Of a DNA stretch of 64,000 bases, positions 27,630 to 36,507 are shown piece by piece. The position numbers were made by a program, and so were the translations under genes. This DNA comes from Sulfitobacter brevis (GTDB lineage Bacteria; Pseudomonadota; Alphaproteobacteria; Rhodobacterales; Rhodobacteraceae), in contig NZ_FOMW01000001.1 of assembly GCF_900112755.1 (NCBI RefSeq), positions 124,001-188,000 of the forward strand, read 5' to 3'. The notes below the pieces were generated by a model. That model saw only the letters and a program-made list of their open reading frames with translations, made no database searches and was not told the origin of the DNA. Numbering within the stretch: the first letter of the stretch is position 1; each line of letters begins with the position of its first letter.

Positions 27630-28732
27630 TGTCAAACTCGACGGAGTTTTCATTGGTGAGCCAAGGTTTAGACACCGCGCCCTGCGGTTATCTCACGTAT
27701 GACGAAAAGGGGCGTATCCTTGAAACGAACGGTAGGTTGCGAGACTGGCTGGAAACGACATCCGATGAGCTAAAAGGTTCGCACGTAACACAAATTTTCA
27801 GTATGGCCGGTCGAATTGTGTTCGAAACCAGCATCGCGCCCCTATTGACCCTTAAGGGGAGCGTTGATGGCGCCAGCCTTGATCTGCGTGCGACGAACGG
27901 CACGAAAATTCCGGTTTTGCTCAGCGCCGAATGCACCGGTTCTGGCTCAGAGCGCGTGACCACGCTCGTCCTTCTGCAGGCGGACGCGCGCCGCCATTTT
28001 GAGCGAGAGCTTGCGACCGCGCGCGCCGAAGCCCAAGCCGAATTGTCGATGAAGCAACGCGAGGGTGAGCTGCGCGAGCAGTTCATCGCAATTCTGGGCC
28101 ATGATCTGCGCAATCCGCTGGCATCGATCTCATCTGCCGCGCGTATGTTATCGAGCGAACCCCTCAGCGATCGTGGCAAAGAAATCATTAGGCTGACACA
28201 GGGTAGCGTTCAACGCATGTCGCTGTTGATCTCCAATGTCCTTGATTTCACGCGCAATCGCCTTGGGGCTGGCATCGAATTGGACCTCTCTGATGGCAAG
28301 GAGCTGGAGCGCGAGATCAGGCAGGTCGTGGAGGAGCTTCGATCTGCACATCCAGAGCGCGAAATTCAATTGGAGATTTCGAAACAGGAAAGCGTCCGTT
28401 GCGATGTGTGGCGTGTTGGGCAACTCTTGTCGAACTTACTAGGGAATGCGCTAACATATGGGGATCGGGCGCAACCGATCCAAGTGGTTTGTAGCACTCT
28501 CAACGACGGCGCTCTCGAACTCAGCGTCCGGAATGGCGGCAAACCAATTCCGCCGTCAGCGATGGAGCGGCTCTTCGATCCGTTTGTCCGCAGCACAAAT
28601 CATGACGACCCGAGGGGCTTGGGCCTTGGGCTTCACATCGCTTCTGAAATCGCCAAAACCCATGGCGGTAGCTTGGATGTCTCATCCAATGCTGAGCGAA
28701 CGGTGTTTACCTTCCGATTGCCAAATCGCTGA
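27629..28732 (+). CDS. PAS domain histidine kinase coupled to the RsbQ-like hydrolase
   Basis: 367 residues from the GTG at 27629, inside the TAGTG overlap with the hydrolase stop. An N-terminal PAS domain (about 10-120: APCGYLTYDEKGRILETNGR, then WLETTSDELKG) is followed by a coiled helix (FERELATARAEAQAELSMKQ). HisKA has His158 in LGHDLRNPLASIS, and the ATPase domain has LLSNLLGNALTYG and a GLGLGLHIASE G box. No membrane segment is seen. A frame extending upstream to 27572 runs through the hydrolase gene and is unlikely. No response regulator is adjacent. Arrangement and family point to PAS sensing of a product or ligand of the hydrolase. Confidence 0.88.
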   Translation: MSNSTEFSLVSQGLDTAPCGYLTYDEKGRILETNGRLRDWLETTSDELKGSHVTQIFSMAGRIVFETSIAPLLTLKGSVDGASLDLRATNGTKIPVLLSAECTGSGSERVTTLVLLQADARRHFERELATARAEAQAELSMKQREGELREQFIAILGHDLRNPLASISSAARMLSSEPLSDRGKEIIRLTQGSVQRMSLLISNVLDFTRNRLGAGIELDLSDGKELEREIRQVVEELRSAHPEREIQLEISKQESVRCDVWRVGQLLSNLLGNALTYGDRAQPIQVVCSTLNDGALELSVRNGGKPIPPSAMERLFDPFVRSTNHDDPRGLGLGLHIASEIAKTHGGSLDVSSNAERTVFTFRLPNR

Positions 28733-29065
28733 CAGAACAATTTCGATTAGCCCGAAATCTCAATGATCCGCGATAAGCTCGGAGCCGTCTTACGGCGATG
28801 TCGCGCAAGGCACCCTGACACGCCATTAGCCGCGCAATCTCTCGGAAACTCCACCGTGCAGTGTGTTTCCCTGGTGAACGACTGCAAAGCTAACCATGCG
28901 TCAGTCACACCATCGTTGGTTGCGCCGACGACAAGAGGTATGCTCTGTACCATTGGTTACTACTTCGCCTTTTTTTTTGGGACGAGGTGTTTTTCTGCCC
29001 AACCCGCCGGGTCCACGACCCACACGCATTTTTGCACTATGAATCATAAGCTTGGAGATATCGAC
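28733..29065. other. Gene-free stretch before the oxidoreductase gene
   Basis: About 330 bp. The downstream frame is open back to 28763, but these residues (cysteine- and arginine-rich, no family match) are unlikely to be coding. A GGAG ribosome-binding site at 29054-29057 supports the ATG at 29066. A run of nine T at about 28970-28978 is present. No further structure was recognised. Confidence 0.5.
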
Positions 29066-30178
29066 ATGAGCACCATTGGCAAACAGCTATTCACGACATT
29101 AGAAAGCAATGGCACCCTCACGGTCGCGATCGAGGACGTTACCTTTCCCGATCCTACCGGCAATCAGGTGCTGGTAAAAATGGAAGCGGCGCCGATCAAT
29201 CCATCGGACCTTGCCATTCTTGCCGGTGCGGCCGATCTTGAAAACGCTGAATATTCACCAGGGAAATATGTCGCTAAGATGCCCGAGCCGTTCAATGCGG
29301 CGTCCAAGGCGCGGCATGGCTTGAAACTTACCGCTGGCAATGAAGGCGCGGGCACTGTCATCGCGACAGGTGACGGCGACAAGGCAAAGGCGCTTATGGG
29401 GCAGCGCGTCGCTTGTGTGCCGGGCAATGCCTACAGCCAGTATTGTATCGCCGAGGCTGCCATGTGCCTGCCGCTGGGCGATTATTCCGCCGAGGACGGC
29501 GCGAGCGGTTTCGTCAACCCCATGACCGCACTGGGGTTTGTGGAAAATGCGAAAATGGACGGTCAAAACGCTATTCTGCACACGGTCGGGGCGTCAAACC
29601 TGGGCCAGATGCTGACCCGCATCTGCAACGAAGACGGCATCGGGCTGGTGAATATCGTGCGTAAAGACGATCAGGTCGAACTGCTGAAGCAACTTGGCTC
29701 CAGCCATATCGTTAATTCATCTGACGACGACTTCATGCAAAACCTCCGGTCCGCAATCGACGAAACTGACGCCTTCTATGGGTTTGATCCAATCGGCGGC
29801 GGCAAAGCGGTCGACAGTGTTTTCAAAGCGATGGAACAGGTCGCTGTGACCAAAATGACCGAATACTCGCGCTATGGTTCCAACCAGCAAAAGCGCATGT
29901 TCATCTACGGTCGTCTGGATGTGGGCCAAACCGTTCTGTCGCCAAGCTACGGCTTTGGCTGGACACTGTCAGGCTGGCTGTTGTTCCCATTTATCCAGTC
30001 GGTCGGGGCGGAAACCGTGGGGCGGATGCGCAAGCGTGTGCTTGAGAACCTGACAACGACCTTTGCCAGCCACTACAAGAAACGGGTCGATCTAGAAGAG
30101 ATGCTGACCAAGGAAGCTGTAACCGATTACCGCGCCATGAAGACGGGTGAGAAATACCTCGTTACACCTTGGAAGTAA
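29066..30178 (+). CDS. Zinc-binding-dehydrogenase-superfamily (MDR) oxidoreductase
   Basis: 370 residues from the ATG at 29066. The N-terminal GroES-like part has VLVKMEAAPINPSDLAILAG and a GNEGAGTVIATG motif. The Rossmann half contains HTVGASNLGQMLTRIC as the nucleotide-binding loop and a segment GFDPIGGGKAVDSV. It resembles quinone-reductase-like medium-chain dehydrogenases rather than zinc alcohol dehydrogenases, since no structural-zinc cysteine cluster is seen. NAD(P)H-dependent reduction of an alpha,beta-unsaturated or quinone substrate is likely but unspecified. A perfect 42-bp palindromic terminator follows. Confidence 0.85.
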   Translation: MSTIGKQLFTTLESNGTLTVAIEDVTFPDPTGNQVLVKMEAAPINPSDLAILAGAADLENAEYSPGKYVAKMPEPFNAASKARHGLKLTAGNEGAGTVIATGDGDKAKALMGQRVACVPGNAYSQYCIAEAAMCLPLGDYSAEDGASGFVNPMTALGFVENAKMDGQNAILHTVGASNLGQMLTRICNEDGIGLVNIVRKDDQVELLKQLGSSHIVNSSDDDFMQNLRSAIDETDAFYGFDPIGGGKAVDSVFKAMEQVAVTKMTEYSRYGSNQQKRMFIYGRLDVGQTVLSPSYGFGWTLSGWLLFPFIQSVGAETVGRMRKRVLENLTTTFASHYKKRVDLEEMLTKEAVTDYRAMKTGEKYLVTPWK

Positions 30179-30206
30179 GGAAAAACGACAGGTTATGCAT
30201 TGATTG

Positions 30207-30248
30207 AAAACTAAAGAGGCGGAGCATATGCTCCGCCTCTTTAGTTTT
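30207..30248. terminator. Perfect 42-bp palindrome, bidirectional terminator
   Basis: The sequence is exactly self-complementary around the centre at 30227/30228 (AAAACTAAAGAGGCGGAGCA and its mirror), with an A-run on the left and a T-run on the right. This gives a strong hairpin with a U-tract on either strand. It ends the oxidoreductase gene and marks the left edge of the accessory island. Confidence 0.85.
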
Positions 30249-30541
30249 GGCACTGATATTGTTGCGCGGGTCTGCTTAGAACGCGCATTGAATACAGCAG
30301 TCCGCTTTGAATTTAATTGGCGCACGCGCCGCCCCATTCGGCGCGGTCGAACGGCGCCGAATGGGGGTAATACTATCTCGATAATTTCTTGAAATCCCAA
30401 TCGAAAAAAGGCCTTATTTTCCATGAGAATATTCTGGGAGCAAGAATCCCGCTAAACTAGGGGCATAATTCGCGAACCCAACGAAAAGGCAACAGAAAAG
30501 CCTGCTTAGGTGGCCTGATTTTCAATTGATCTCGACAAGTA
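30249..30541. other. Non-coding stretch at left island border, with an orphan hairpin
   Basis: No gene is seen in these 290 bp. A perfect 13-bp stem is formed by CCCCATTCGGCGC (30332-30344) and its complement (30354-30366) with a 9-nt loop and no U-tract. The rest is AT-richer than the flanking core genes. Confidence 0.55.
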
Positions 30542-31214
30542 TTAGGCGGGTAATTTTGCCTCACAGACGCCATTTATTTCGACAAATATCAAACTAATAC
30601 CGAACTTATCAGGGTGACGATAAGACGGAATCGCCCCCGCCAAAGATTCTGCGAAAAAAACGGCTTGGCGGACGGAACCGCGACCAGTCCTAGTCACAAG
30701 GGGCTGCAAGACCCCTTTCCGCCAAAGAACTTCGATTTGACGTTTGCTGGCACCGAAGTGTTCAGGAATATTATGCAACGGCACGGCTGTCTTGAAAGCA
30801 TTGATCAAGGTGATAATGTCCGCCGTTTCGAAAACCATATTATCGCCTTCGACTTCGGTTGCATTTGATGGAATCTGACTGAGCTCTATCAGCAATCGAG
30901 AAAGGCGAAATCCTGTTGATACCGACCTCGGCCGAAAGGCTATAAAGAGTGTGGAAGCAGCGCTCTTTGATCTCAACGCCAAGGACTGAGGTCCCAGGCT
31001 CTACGGTAGAATTCTTCACAATGTGATCACGCAGAATGTCGCGTATCGGACCAGGATCAATGGCATTGCACCTGCGGCACCCAGCGTTTTGGAAAATTTG
31101 ATGAATTTTGCCGCAAAGAACCTTGCTGCTTTTGTCTTCGTCCGGATGTTGGACAGCTGAAATTCCTGAAACGGGCGGAAGGTCCGGAATGCCCTCAGTG
31201 AAGCGGTCCACCAA
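30542..31214 (-). pseudogene. tniQ: tniQ-like transposition protein gene, truncated and frameshifted
   Basis: Two overlapping minus-strand frames together give the C-terminal half of a TniQ protein. The first (31214 to about 30920) reads PGPIRDILRDHIVKN, GTSVLGVEIKERCFHTLYSL, then SAEVGIN. After a frameshift the second continues FRLSRLLIELSQIPSNATEV, LHNIPEHFGASKRQIEVLWR, then LQPLVTRTGRGSVRQAV. The N-terminal zinc-ribbon half is missing; the frame is cut near 31214 where the IS3 remnant begins. TniQ belongs to Tn5053/Tn7-like transposons, and no tniA or tniB is left here. Confidence 0.75.
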
Positions 31215-31251
31215 TTGGGATATGATTATCCCATTTTAGGGGGACTAAACG

Positions 31252-31530
31252 ATGGCTGAACAACGAGAAAAGCCAAAAGATATTGAGCTAAAGCTTCGGC
31301 AAGTTGAAGTTTTGCAAGGGCAGGGAAAGTCAGTTTCCGAGGCTGTTCCGCAAATTGGCGTAACAATTCATACCTACTATCGATGGCGCAAAGAGTATGG
31401 CGGCATGAGCCGCGATCAACTCAAACGGCTGAAAGAGCTTGAGACTGAAAAACCACGTCTCAAGCGCATCGTGGCAGTTCTGTCCTTGGACGAGATGATC
31501 CTCACCGAGGCCGCACGGGTAAACTTCTAA
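31252..31530 (+). CDS. IS3-family transposase OrfA
   Basis: A 92-residue helix-turn-helix protein: LRQVEVLQGQGKSVSEAVPQ, IGVTIHTYYRWRKEYGGM, then a leucine-zipper-like region QLKRLKELETEKPRLKRIVA and the closing LTEAARVNF. Length and sequence match OrfA of IS407-like IS3 elements. A GGGGGA stretch precedes the start. Because orfB is disrupted, it cannot support transposition alone, but it might bind DNA. Confidence 0.85.
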   Translation: MAEQREKPKDIELKLRQVEVLQGQGKSVSEAVPQIGVTIHTYYRWRKEYGGMSRDQLKRLKELETEKPRLKRIVAVLSLDEMILTEAARVNF

Positions 31531-31541
31531 GCCCTTCGCGT

Positions 31542-31935
31542 CGCCGTTTGTGTATTGATCATGTGCGGCAAACTCTCAGCGTATCTGGGCGCAGGGTCTG
31601 CCGCACACTCGGCCAACATCGTTCGACGCGGCGCAAGGTGCCATGTGGCTTGCCTGATGAAGAGCTATTGACCGAGGATATTATCGCGCTGACGAAAGAG
31701 TTCGGACTCTTCGAGGCCCACCCGAGTTCATAAGATCAGAAAATGGCGTGGAATTTATCGCCAAGAGGGTAAAGGCTTGGATTGGGGCCGTTGGTGCCAA
31801 AACCGCATTCATCCCCCCAGGATCACCATGGGAAAACGGCTACTGTGAGAGTTTCAATTCCCGCTTCCGCGACGAACTGCTTAACGGCGAGGTTTATCGA
31901 ACCATTCCTAAAACGATGACTTTTTGAAAGAACGC
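31542..31935 (+). pseudogene. IS3-family transposase OrfB, fragmented
   Basis: An N-terminal piece (about 31542-31733: RRVCRTLGQHRSTRRKVPCG, then LPDEELLTEDIIALTKEFG) is followed, after loss of the central catalytic portion and a frame change, by a C-terminal piece near 31741-31925. That piece reads NGVEFIAKRVKAWIGAVGAK, then PPGSPWENGYCESFNSRFRD with LLNGEVYR. The DDE core is incomplete, so the element is dead. Confidence 0.75.
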
Positions 31936-32192
31936 GCGTGAATTGGGAGGGGAGGGTCGGTTCGATTTTGGCTGAAATCTACAACTGTATCGGTCTATTA
32001 ACGCAGAAGTCTCAATAACCTTCAACAAATCCGTGGGTTTCGATCAGGTTTTGTGTTAGCGGAAAAATTTCAGTTTCTCAGGAATTTCTAAATGGAAACG
32101 CATGCGCCGCATCCAGCTGCAGGCACGAAAAGACCTGCTGGCCTTACTGGAGTCGGCCTGCAATTGTACTCGCAAAATGAGGGTAGGCGCAG

Positions 32193-33761
32193 ATGCAGGC
32201 AATTCAAGCATGCGAAACACGCGGCGCGAATTTCGCCCGCGTATTTCGCTATCAATATGTGATATCCCCCCGCCCGATTGAGGCGCCAGGCATGCGTGCG
32301 CATGGTTTCGCCGGCCTGCACGTGCACACCGGAGCCTCTCTGCGCACGGCGCGTCTGCGCGATGTTCATGGTAAGGTCTTTGGCCTTCTGCTCGGGATCG
32401 CTGTCGGCCCCGACGGCCTGGTTACGCAAAACCAGCACATCGACAGTATAGACCTGACCCGCTCTGACGCCTTCACCGCAATCGAAAACCTGCTAACTCA
32501 TTTTGCCGGTCGATTCACCTTGATTGCGGCACAGGGTCGCGACAGGCGTGTCTATGGCGACGCGGTGGGAATGAACGGCATCGTCTATAATCCTACGCTG
32601 CAACGGGTGGCCGCCTCGGTGCCGTTGTGCATTGATGACGCGGTGCAAGACCATCCCGACTACAACCACCACCTGTGCGAGACCGAAGGAGGCAAATACA
32701 CGTTTTTCGATACCCGCGACAGGCGAGTACGACGTATGAACCCGTCGTGCTATTTGGACCTCGCTAACTTTGCAGAGACCCGTTTCTGGCCCCCCTCTAA
32801 CGGCCTTGGCCCATTGCCCTCGTCGCTGACCGACACTTACGATGAGATCATTAGCATCGCCAGCCACAGCACCCAAACGCTCCTGCAATCGTTTCCCTGT
32901 GTCTTGCCTTTGACTGGCGGGCGCGACAGTCGGTTGATCGCGGCCTTTGCAGGCAACGACATGCACCGCGCGGTGCAGATATATACTCATGTCACGAATT
33001 ACTCTTCGCGCCAGGATGCGGCCATCGCGGCTTTGGTAGCGCAGACACTGGGGGGCAGGCTTTGTGTGCATGACCGCCGCATCACCCATGTGCCGCAGGT
33101 GCGGCGGGACCGAATGCGCGACGAATTTCAGCTTGCCCTCGGCTATGATGCAGCTCCGCCGAGCGAACTGCGCACCGGCGTGGTCACGCATCTGCCCTTT
33201 GACGCGCTGGTTTTACGCGGGCACCAAACCGACATTCTACGTGCCGTATTTTCTGATTTCCGTGGCCCAACTGGGCGCGCGGCTCTGCGATGGCAGGTCA
33301 AGCGGCTAATGCCCGTCCCCTACGCCCGGTTCACCAATGCAGAAGAGCAGCGCTTCACCCATCGCTATGCTGCTTGGCGCGACGCCTTGCCGTACGCTTT
33401 ACGCGACCATTCGACCGACCTGATGTTCACTGAGTTGTACTATCCGTCATCGGTTGGGGCGACCTTTCCGGCACTGAACCGCAATTTCTACATCTCCCCC
33501 TTCAACAGCCGACGATTAATTTCCTTGGCCATGTCTATTGACGAACAGTATCGGCATGAAAGCCTAGCGGTGGACGATCTGGTGTACCGCATGAACCCGG
33601 CGCTGCATAACGTCCCTATCGATTATGAAACGGGTGCGTCGCTGGATGATCTGAATGATCCGCACTATTGCGCTGCCGCCGTCCAAGCGCGCGCTTCGCG
33701 GACGGAGGCGCGGGCGGGCGGGCTGGCCCAAGTCACCGCTGCCAACCCCTGGCCAGCCTGA
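32193..33761 (+). CDS. Asparagine-synthase-like protein with degenerate glutaminase domain
   Basis: 522 residues. The C-terminal half has a PP-loop-like motif LPLTGGRDSRLIAAF (about residues 245-259), related to the SGGxDS ATP-pyrophosphatase motif of asparagine synthases. The N-terminal third resembles a class II amidotransferase fold (FAGRFTLIAAQGRDRRVYGD, GIVYNPTLQRVAASV) but lacks the catalytic Cys at position 2. Relatives occur in surface-polysaccharide and modification clusters. GC content is like the core genome although IS debris surrounds it. The true start could be slightly downstream of 32193. Substrate unknown. Confidence 0.65.
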   Translation: MQAIQACETRGANFARVFRYQYVISPRPIEAPGMRAHGFAGLHVHTGASLRTARLRDVHGKVFGLLLGIAVGPDGLVTQNQHIDSIDLTRSDAFTAIENLLTHFAGRFTLIAAQGRDRRVYGDAVGMNGIVYNPTLQRVAASVPLCIDDAVQDHPDYNHHLCETEGGKYTFFDTRDRRVRRMNPSCYLDLANFAETRFWPPSNGLGPLPSSLTDTYDEIISIASHSTQTLLQSFPCVLPLTGGRDSRLIAAFAGNDMHRAVQIYTHVTNYSSRQDAAIAALVAQTLGGRLCVHDRRITHVPQVRRDRMRDEFQLALGYDAAPPSELRTGVVTHLPFDALVLRGHQTDILRAVFSDFRGPTGRAALRWQVKRLMPVPYARFTNAEEQRFTHRYAAWRDALPYALRDHSTDLMFTELYYPSSVGATFPALNRNFYISPFNSRRLISLAMSIDEQYRHESLAVDDLVYRMNPALHNVPIDYETGASLDDLNDPHYCAAAVQARASRTEARAGGLAQVTAANPWPA

Positions 33762-34385
33762 TTCCCGGGGGGCGTCGCGCGCCATGCTTGGGGGATACGT
33801 TACGCTATTATCTGTCAATATGTTACCGCGCGTCACACTGGCCCGAAGCTGCTGAATAGCCGCAACATGACGAGCCGATAATTCCACGCGAAAACATAGT
33901 ACTGGTGACGATAGAACGGATACCACCGTCGTAGCCGCGTCGAAACGAAGACGCATTTCTTAATGCCGTTGGGACAGTATAGGCCGATCAGAAATTCACT
34001 GTTTGTTAAACGCTTTGCCGAACTTGACATTGGCGCACTTGCAGTGAAGGTCTGAAAAGTCCGCTGACCGACGTTTTATCGGCTAAAATGCTGCAGGACG
34101 CACAAACGACCGCAAAGCGAAAGCCGTATTGCAGCATTGGATGTGACGGCCAAGGGTCGATATGGGCCGTGCACGTCGGTTTCGCGAGTTCCAAAACAGC
34201 AGGCAGATTCTGTTGCCCCCCATACGGCGCATTCGAGAGCAAGTTTGGCAGAACGGAATGTAAAAAATCTTGGCGCTCTTATCACGCCCGTTTTCGCCCT
34301 AGTACTAGTCGGTCATTGGCTTTGGTTATAGTTCACCACTGAATTTTGCGGCCTGAGAACGAGACCAGCCGCGAAACGCGAACCG
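33762..34385. other. Gene-free stretch with a 26-nt repeat copy
   Basis: About 620 bp without a believable gene; small open frames on both strands have no plausible product. Bases 34033-34058 (beginning GCGCACTTGCAGTGAAGGTC) match 37720-37745 at about 22 of 26 positions, so part of this stretch may be a decayed interspersed element. Confidence 0.5.
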
Positions 34386-35072
34386 CTACATTTTGAAAGC
34401 TACCTGACGTCGCCACAATTCATATAGATCTCGGGAAAATCTTAGATATGCATTACACGATGTAAAACTATACCAAGTTCTTCCGGCGCTGAAAAATTTC
34501 TCTTTTTTATATAGGCTTATTCCATGACCTTCAAATAGCGACGCTTTCCCTGAGAGCTCAAAGGTAAAGTCTTTCCGCTCTGCAAGTTTACCCAGTCGAT
34601 ACCAGCGGGTCGCAGAGCGCGCCCAGACACCGTCTACGTCCAAGCCGCAAAGCCTTGAAGTGTTGATCACTTTACCTCGCAAGGTGGGGTGACCAGTCTG
34701 AACGCCAATTAGAATTGCGCCCCCATATTGGGTATCCCAGATCGGGAACCAAGGTGAGAGTGTCGGGGCGTGATCGAGGTCGCCAGGCATCGGGCCTCGC
34801 GTGCCTAGGTCAAGTGATCGTCGTGTCATACGTGTGATAAGCCTCGAGATCAGCCATTCTTTGCACGACAGCCAGTCAGCAACTGGCAGGCCCGTACCTT
34901 GGCTGAGTTCGATGTAAATCATTGACGGGGCCAACCCTTCAATTGCTTTTAGTACCTCCAATGGAATGGACTTCGCCAAAGCATAGCAAACGCCGTCTGA
35001 GCCAGTCGTCATCACCGGGGTTGCCCGTCTCAGTGCTTCGATAAGGTGGAGATCTTCTGCATTAGGATCCAC
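34386..35072 (-). CDS. DUF6634-like protein with extended N-terminus, paired with a metallophosphoesterase
   Basis: 228 residues. Residues 102-161 carry the module APTLSPW, then TGHPTL, VINTSRL, LDVDGVWARS and RWYRLGK, which resembles DUF6634 proteins of Rhodobacteraceae. A second protein in this island (36508-37002) carries the same module. The first 100 residues are additional and unfamiliar. The start overlaps the last 11 bases of the metallophosphoesterase gene, so the two are co-translated. No signal peptide or membrane segment is seen. Function unknown. Confidence 0.65.
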   Translation of the reverse strand: MDPNAEDLHLIEALRRATPVMTTGSDGVCYALAKSIPLEVLKAIEGLAPSMIYIELSQGTGLPVADWLSCKEWLISRLITRMTRRSLDLGTRGPMPGDLDHAPTLSPWFPIWDTQYGGAILIGVQTGHPTLRGKVINTSRLCGLDVDGVWARSATRWYRLGKLAERKDFTFELSGKASLFEGHGISLYKKEKFFSAGRTWYSFTSCNAYLRFSRDLYELWRRQVAFKM

Positions 35073-35952
35073 GTCGGCTCTCCCAAATGCTCGCGTTGAT
35101 TAGATATTGGCTCTCTGACACATGAAATTCCCGACAATAGCCGACGCTCACGTTTCGAACATCGGTCCGCCCGACCATGGCACGTAGGCGCCGATGCGAA
35201 TGCCCAATGAACCAAGCGGCCGGGGCAAACCTTTCTATCAGATCTGTCAAGTCGGAGTGGAAGGCGGGTGTCAGACCATCCACTGATCCTGCCACTGAAA
35301 GATGTGGCCCATGATGTGTCACAACAATTGTGCGGCCAGCCTCCCCGTCAGGGTGCGCAGTCATCAACTTGCTTTCGAGCCAACCGCGGTGGTCGCGGTG
35401 AACGGCAAGCGTGTCTGCGGGCTCGATTTCACTGGCTGAAGGTTGCCACGTGTCACCAATCCCGGCCGTAGAATCTGCAGTGTGATCGGTCCATATCCGA
35501 GAGTAGTCCCGCATAACGCTTCCCGCGATACCCATCGCTGTTTCAGCATCCTCGAGCAGATCGAAGTCCGTCCAGAGCGTGCAACATAGAACCCTGGTAT
35601 CCCCATGGAGCAGTTCTTCTTTCTGCACAAAATGAGCGCTAACGGACTGCGTGTGTTCAGCAAGCAATTGGTCATCTTGAAGCGTGCCGCCGTAATAATC
35701 ATGATTTCCGGGCAATATATAGATGCGCTCCGGCGGGATGTGCGGCGTCAGATGAGCGAGCCCCCGGATCCATTTTGCTGCGGGCCCATCAGTTAGATCC
35801 CCGGCGATGATGAGCGCATCAAGCGAGTCGTTAACAATGGCATGAAGACCGAGCGACGTAATCGGATCAGCCCCCCTGCGCTGGTACGTATCGGCATGCA
35901 GATCGGACAGAATAGCGATCCGACCGCTGTCGTATGGGATTGTCAGTGTCAT
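35062..35952 (-). CDS. Calcineurin-like metallophosphoesterase
   Basis: 296 residues from the ATG at 35952, which has GAGG at good spacing; ATGs at 35970 and 35988 are in frame. The complete dimetal motif set is present: ILSDLHAD, IAGDLTDG, LPGNHDYY, VVTHHGPH and FIGHSHRR. It is therefore probably an active hydrolase of phosphomonoesters, phosphodiesters or a nucleotide. It is soluble and cytoplasmic by sequence. The 3' end overlaps the DUF6634-like gene by 11 bp. The location in an island beside unknown proteins suggests a specialised, perhaps defence or signalling, use rather than housekeeping. Confidence 0.88.
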   Translation of the reverse strand: MTLTIPYDSGRIAILSDLHADTYQRRGADPITSLGLHAIVNDSLDALIIAGDLTDGPAAKWIRGLAHLTPHIPPERIYILPGNHDYYGGTLQDDQLLAEHTQSVSAHFVQKEELLHGDTRVLCCTLWTDFDLLEDAETAMGIAGSVMRDYSRIWTDHTADSTAGIGDTWQPSASEIEPADTLAVHRDHRGWLESKLMTAHPDGEAGRTIVVTHHGPHLSVAGSVDGLTPAFHSDLTDLIERFAPAAWFIGHSHRRLRAMVGRTDVRNVSVGYCREFHVSESQYLINASIWESRRGS

Positions 35953-35988
35953 GTTTGTAGCCTCAGTCATCTGGCGGTACTCGCCCAT

Positions 35989-36507
35989 TGTGACGTCGAG
36001 ACAGCATTCGATTCAAGCTCCTGAAATAAAAGCAGAATAAATTTGACGGGCACGATTTTAGCAACGCATGAGATTTGGTCGTAACCGCCCCCTGTATGGC
36101 CATTTGGTGGTTTCACCACTCTTTTTCGCAACTTGGGCGGTTCACGAAATCCGGGATCAGCAACAAATTCGCAAAAGACGGAAATTGCCATTCCTTTTAA
36201 TGCGTGGTCCGCCCCCTTCCAGGAAACGTCTGGTTGGAAACCGCTCAGCGGGCGGCTTGATCCGGCTGCTGTGCGACAGCCTTGAGTCTTCAGTGTTGAT
36301 CTGCTCATTAGGCGGTGTCCGGAAGTTTGGTGCACTTGCAAGTGCAGCAGCCATTGGGGACAGGAGCGGACAACCACATAGCGACTCTGCCAAACCTGGA
36401 AGGATTGGCACAAAGCTTCTCAATCCAGAACCTGCAGTTTTCATTCTATCTCTCGATCGCGCGTTCCTGTGGGCCGTCGCTGGATGAAATTTTGAATAGC
36501 GCGGATT
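35989..36507. other. Gene-free stretch between metallophosphoesterase and second DUF6634-like gene
   Basis: About 520 bp. Open frames on both strands (plus 36068-36487, minus 35967-36413) are mutually antisense, with implausible, low-conservation-looking products. I regard it as non-coding or decayed sequence. A GTGCACTTGCAAGTGCAGCAG-like patch near 36330 resembles the interspersed intergenic motif noted elsewhere in the island. Confidence 0.45.

Larger units (their letters stand above)
31205..31990 (+). mobile_element. IS3-family element remnant
   Basis: An intact-looking orfA is followed by pieces of orfB with an internal deletion, and sequence identity fades beyond about 31950. The remnant abuts the broken tniQ gene, suggesting that it inserted into or next to it. 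Terminal inverted repeats could not be identified with confidence. Confidence 0.65.

Noticed and set aside
28763..29065. N-terminal extension of the oxidoreductase frame
   Set aside because: Composition is unlike coding sequence, and the ATG at 29066 has a proper ribosome-binding site and the family N-terminus.
36068..36487. 139-codon plus-strand frame between the metallophosphoesterase and DUF6634-like genes
   Set aside because: Antisense to an equally long minus frame, with no ribosome-binding site or plausible domain; more likely decayed sequence.
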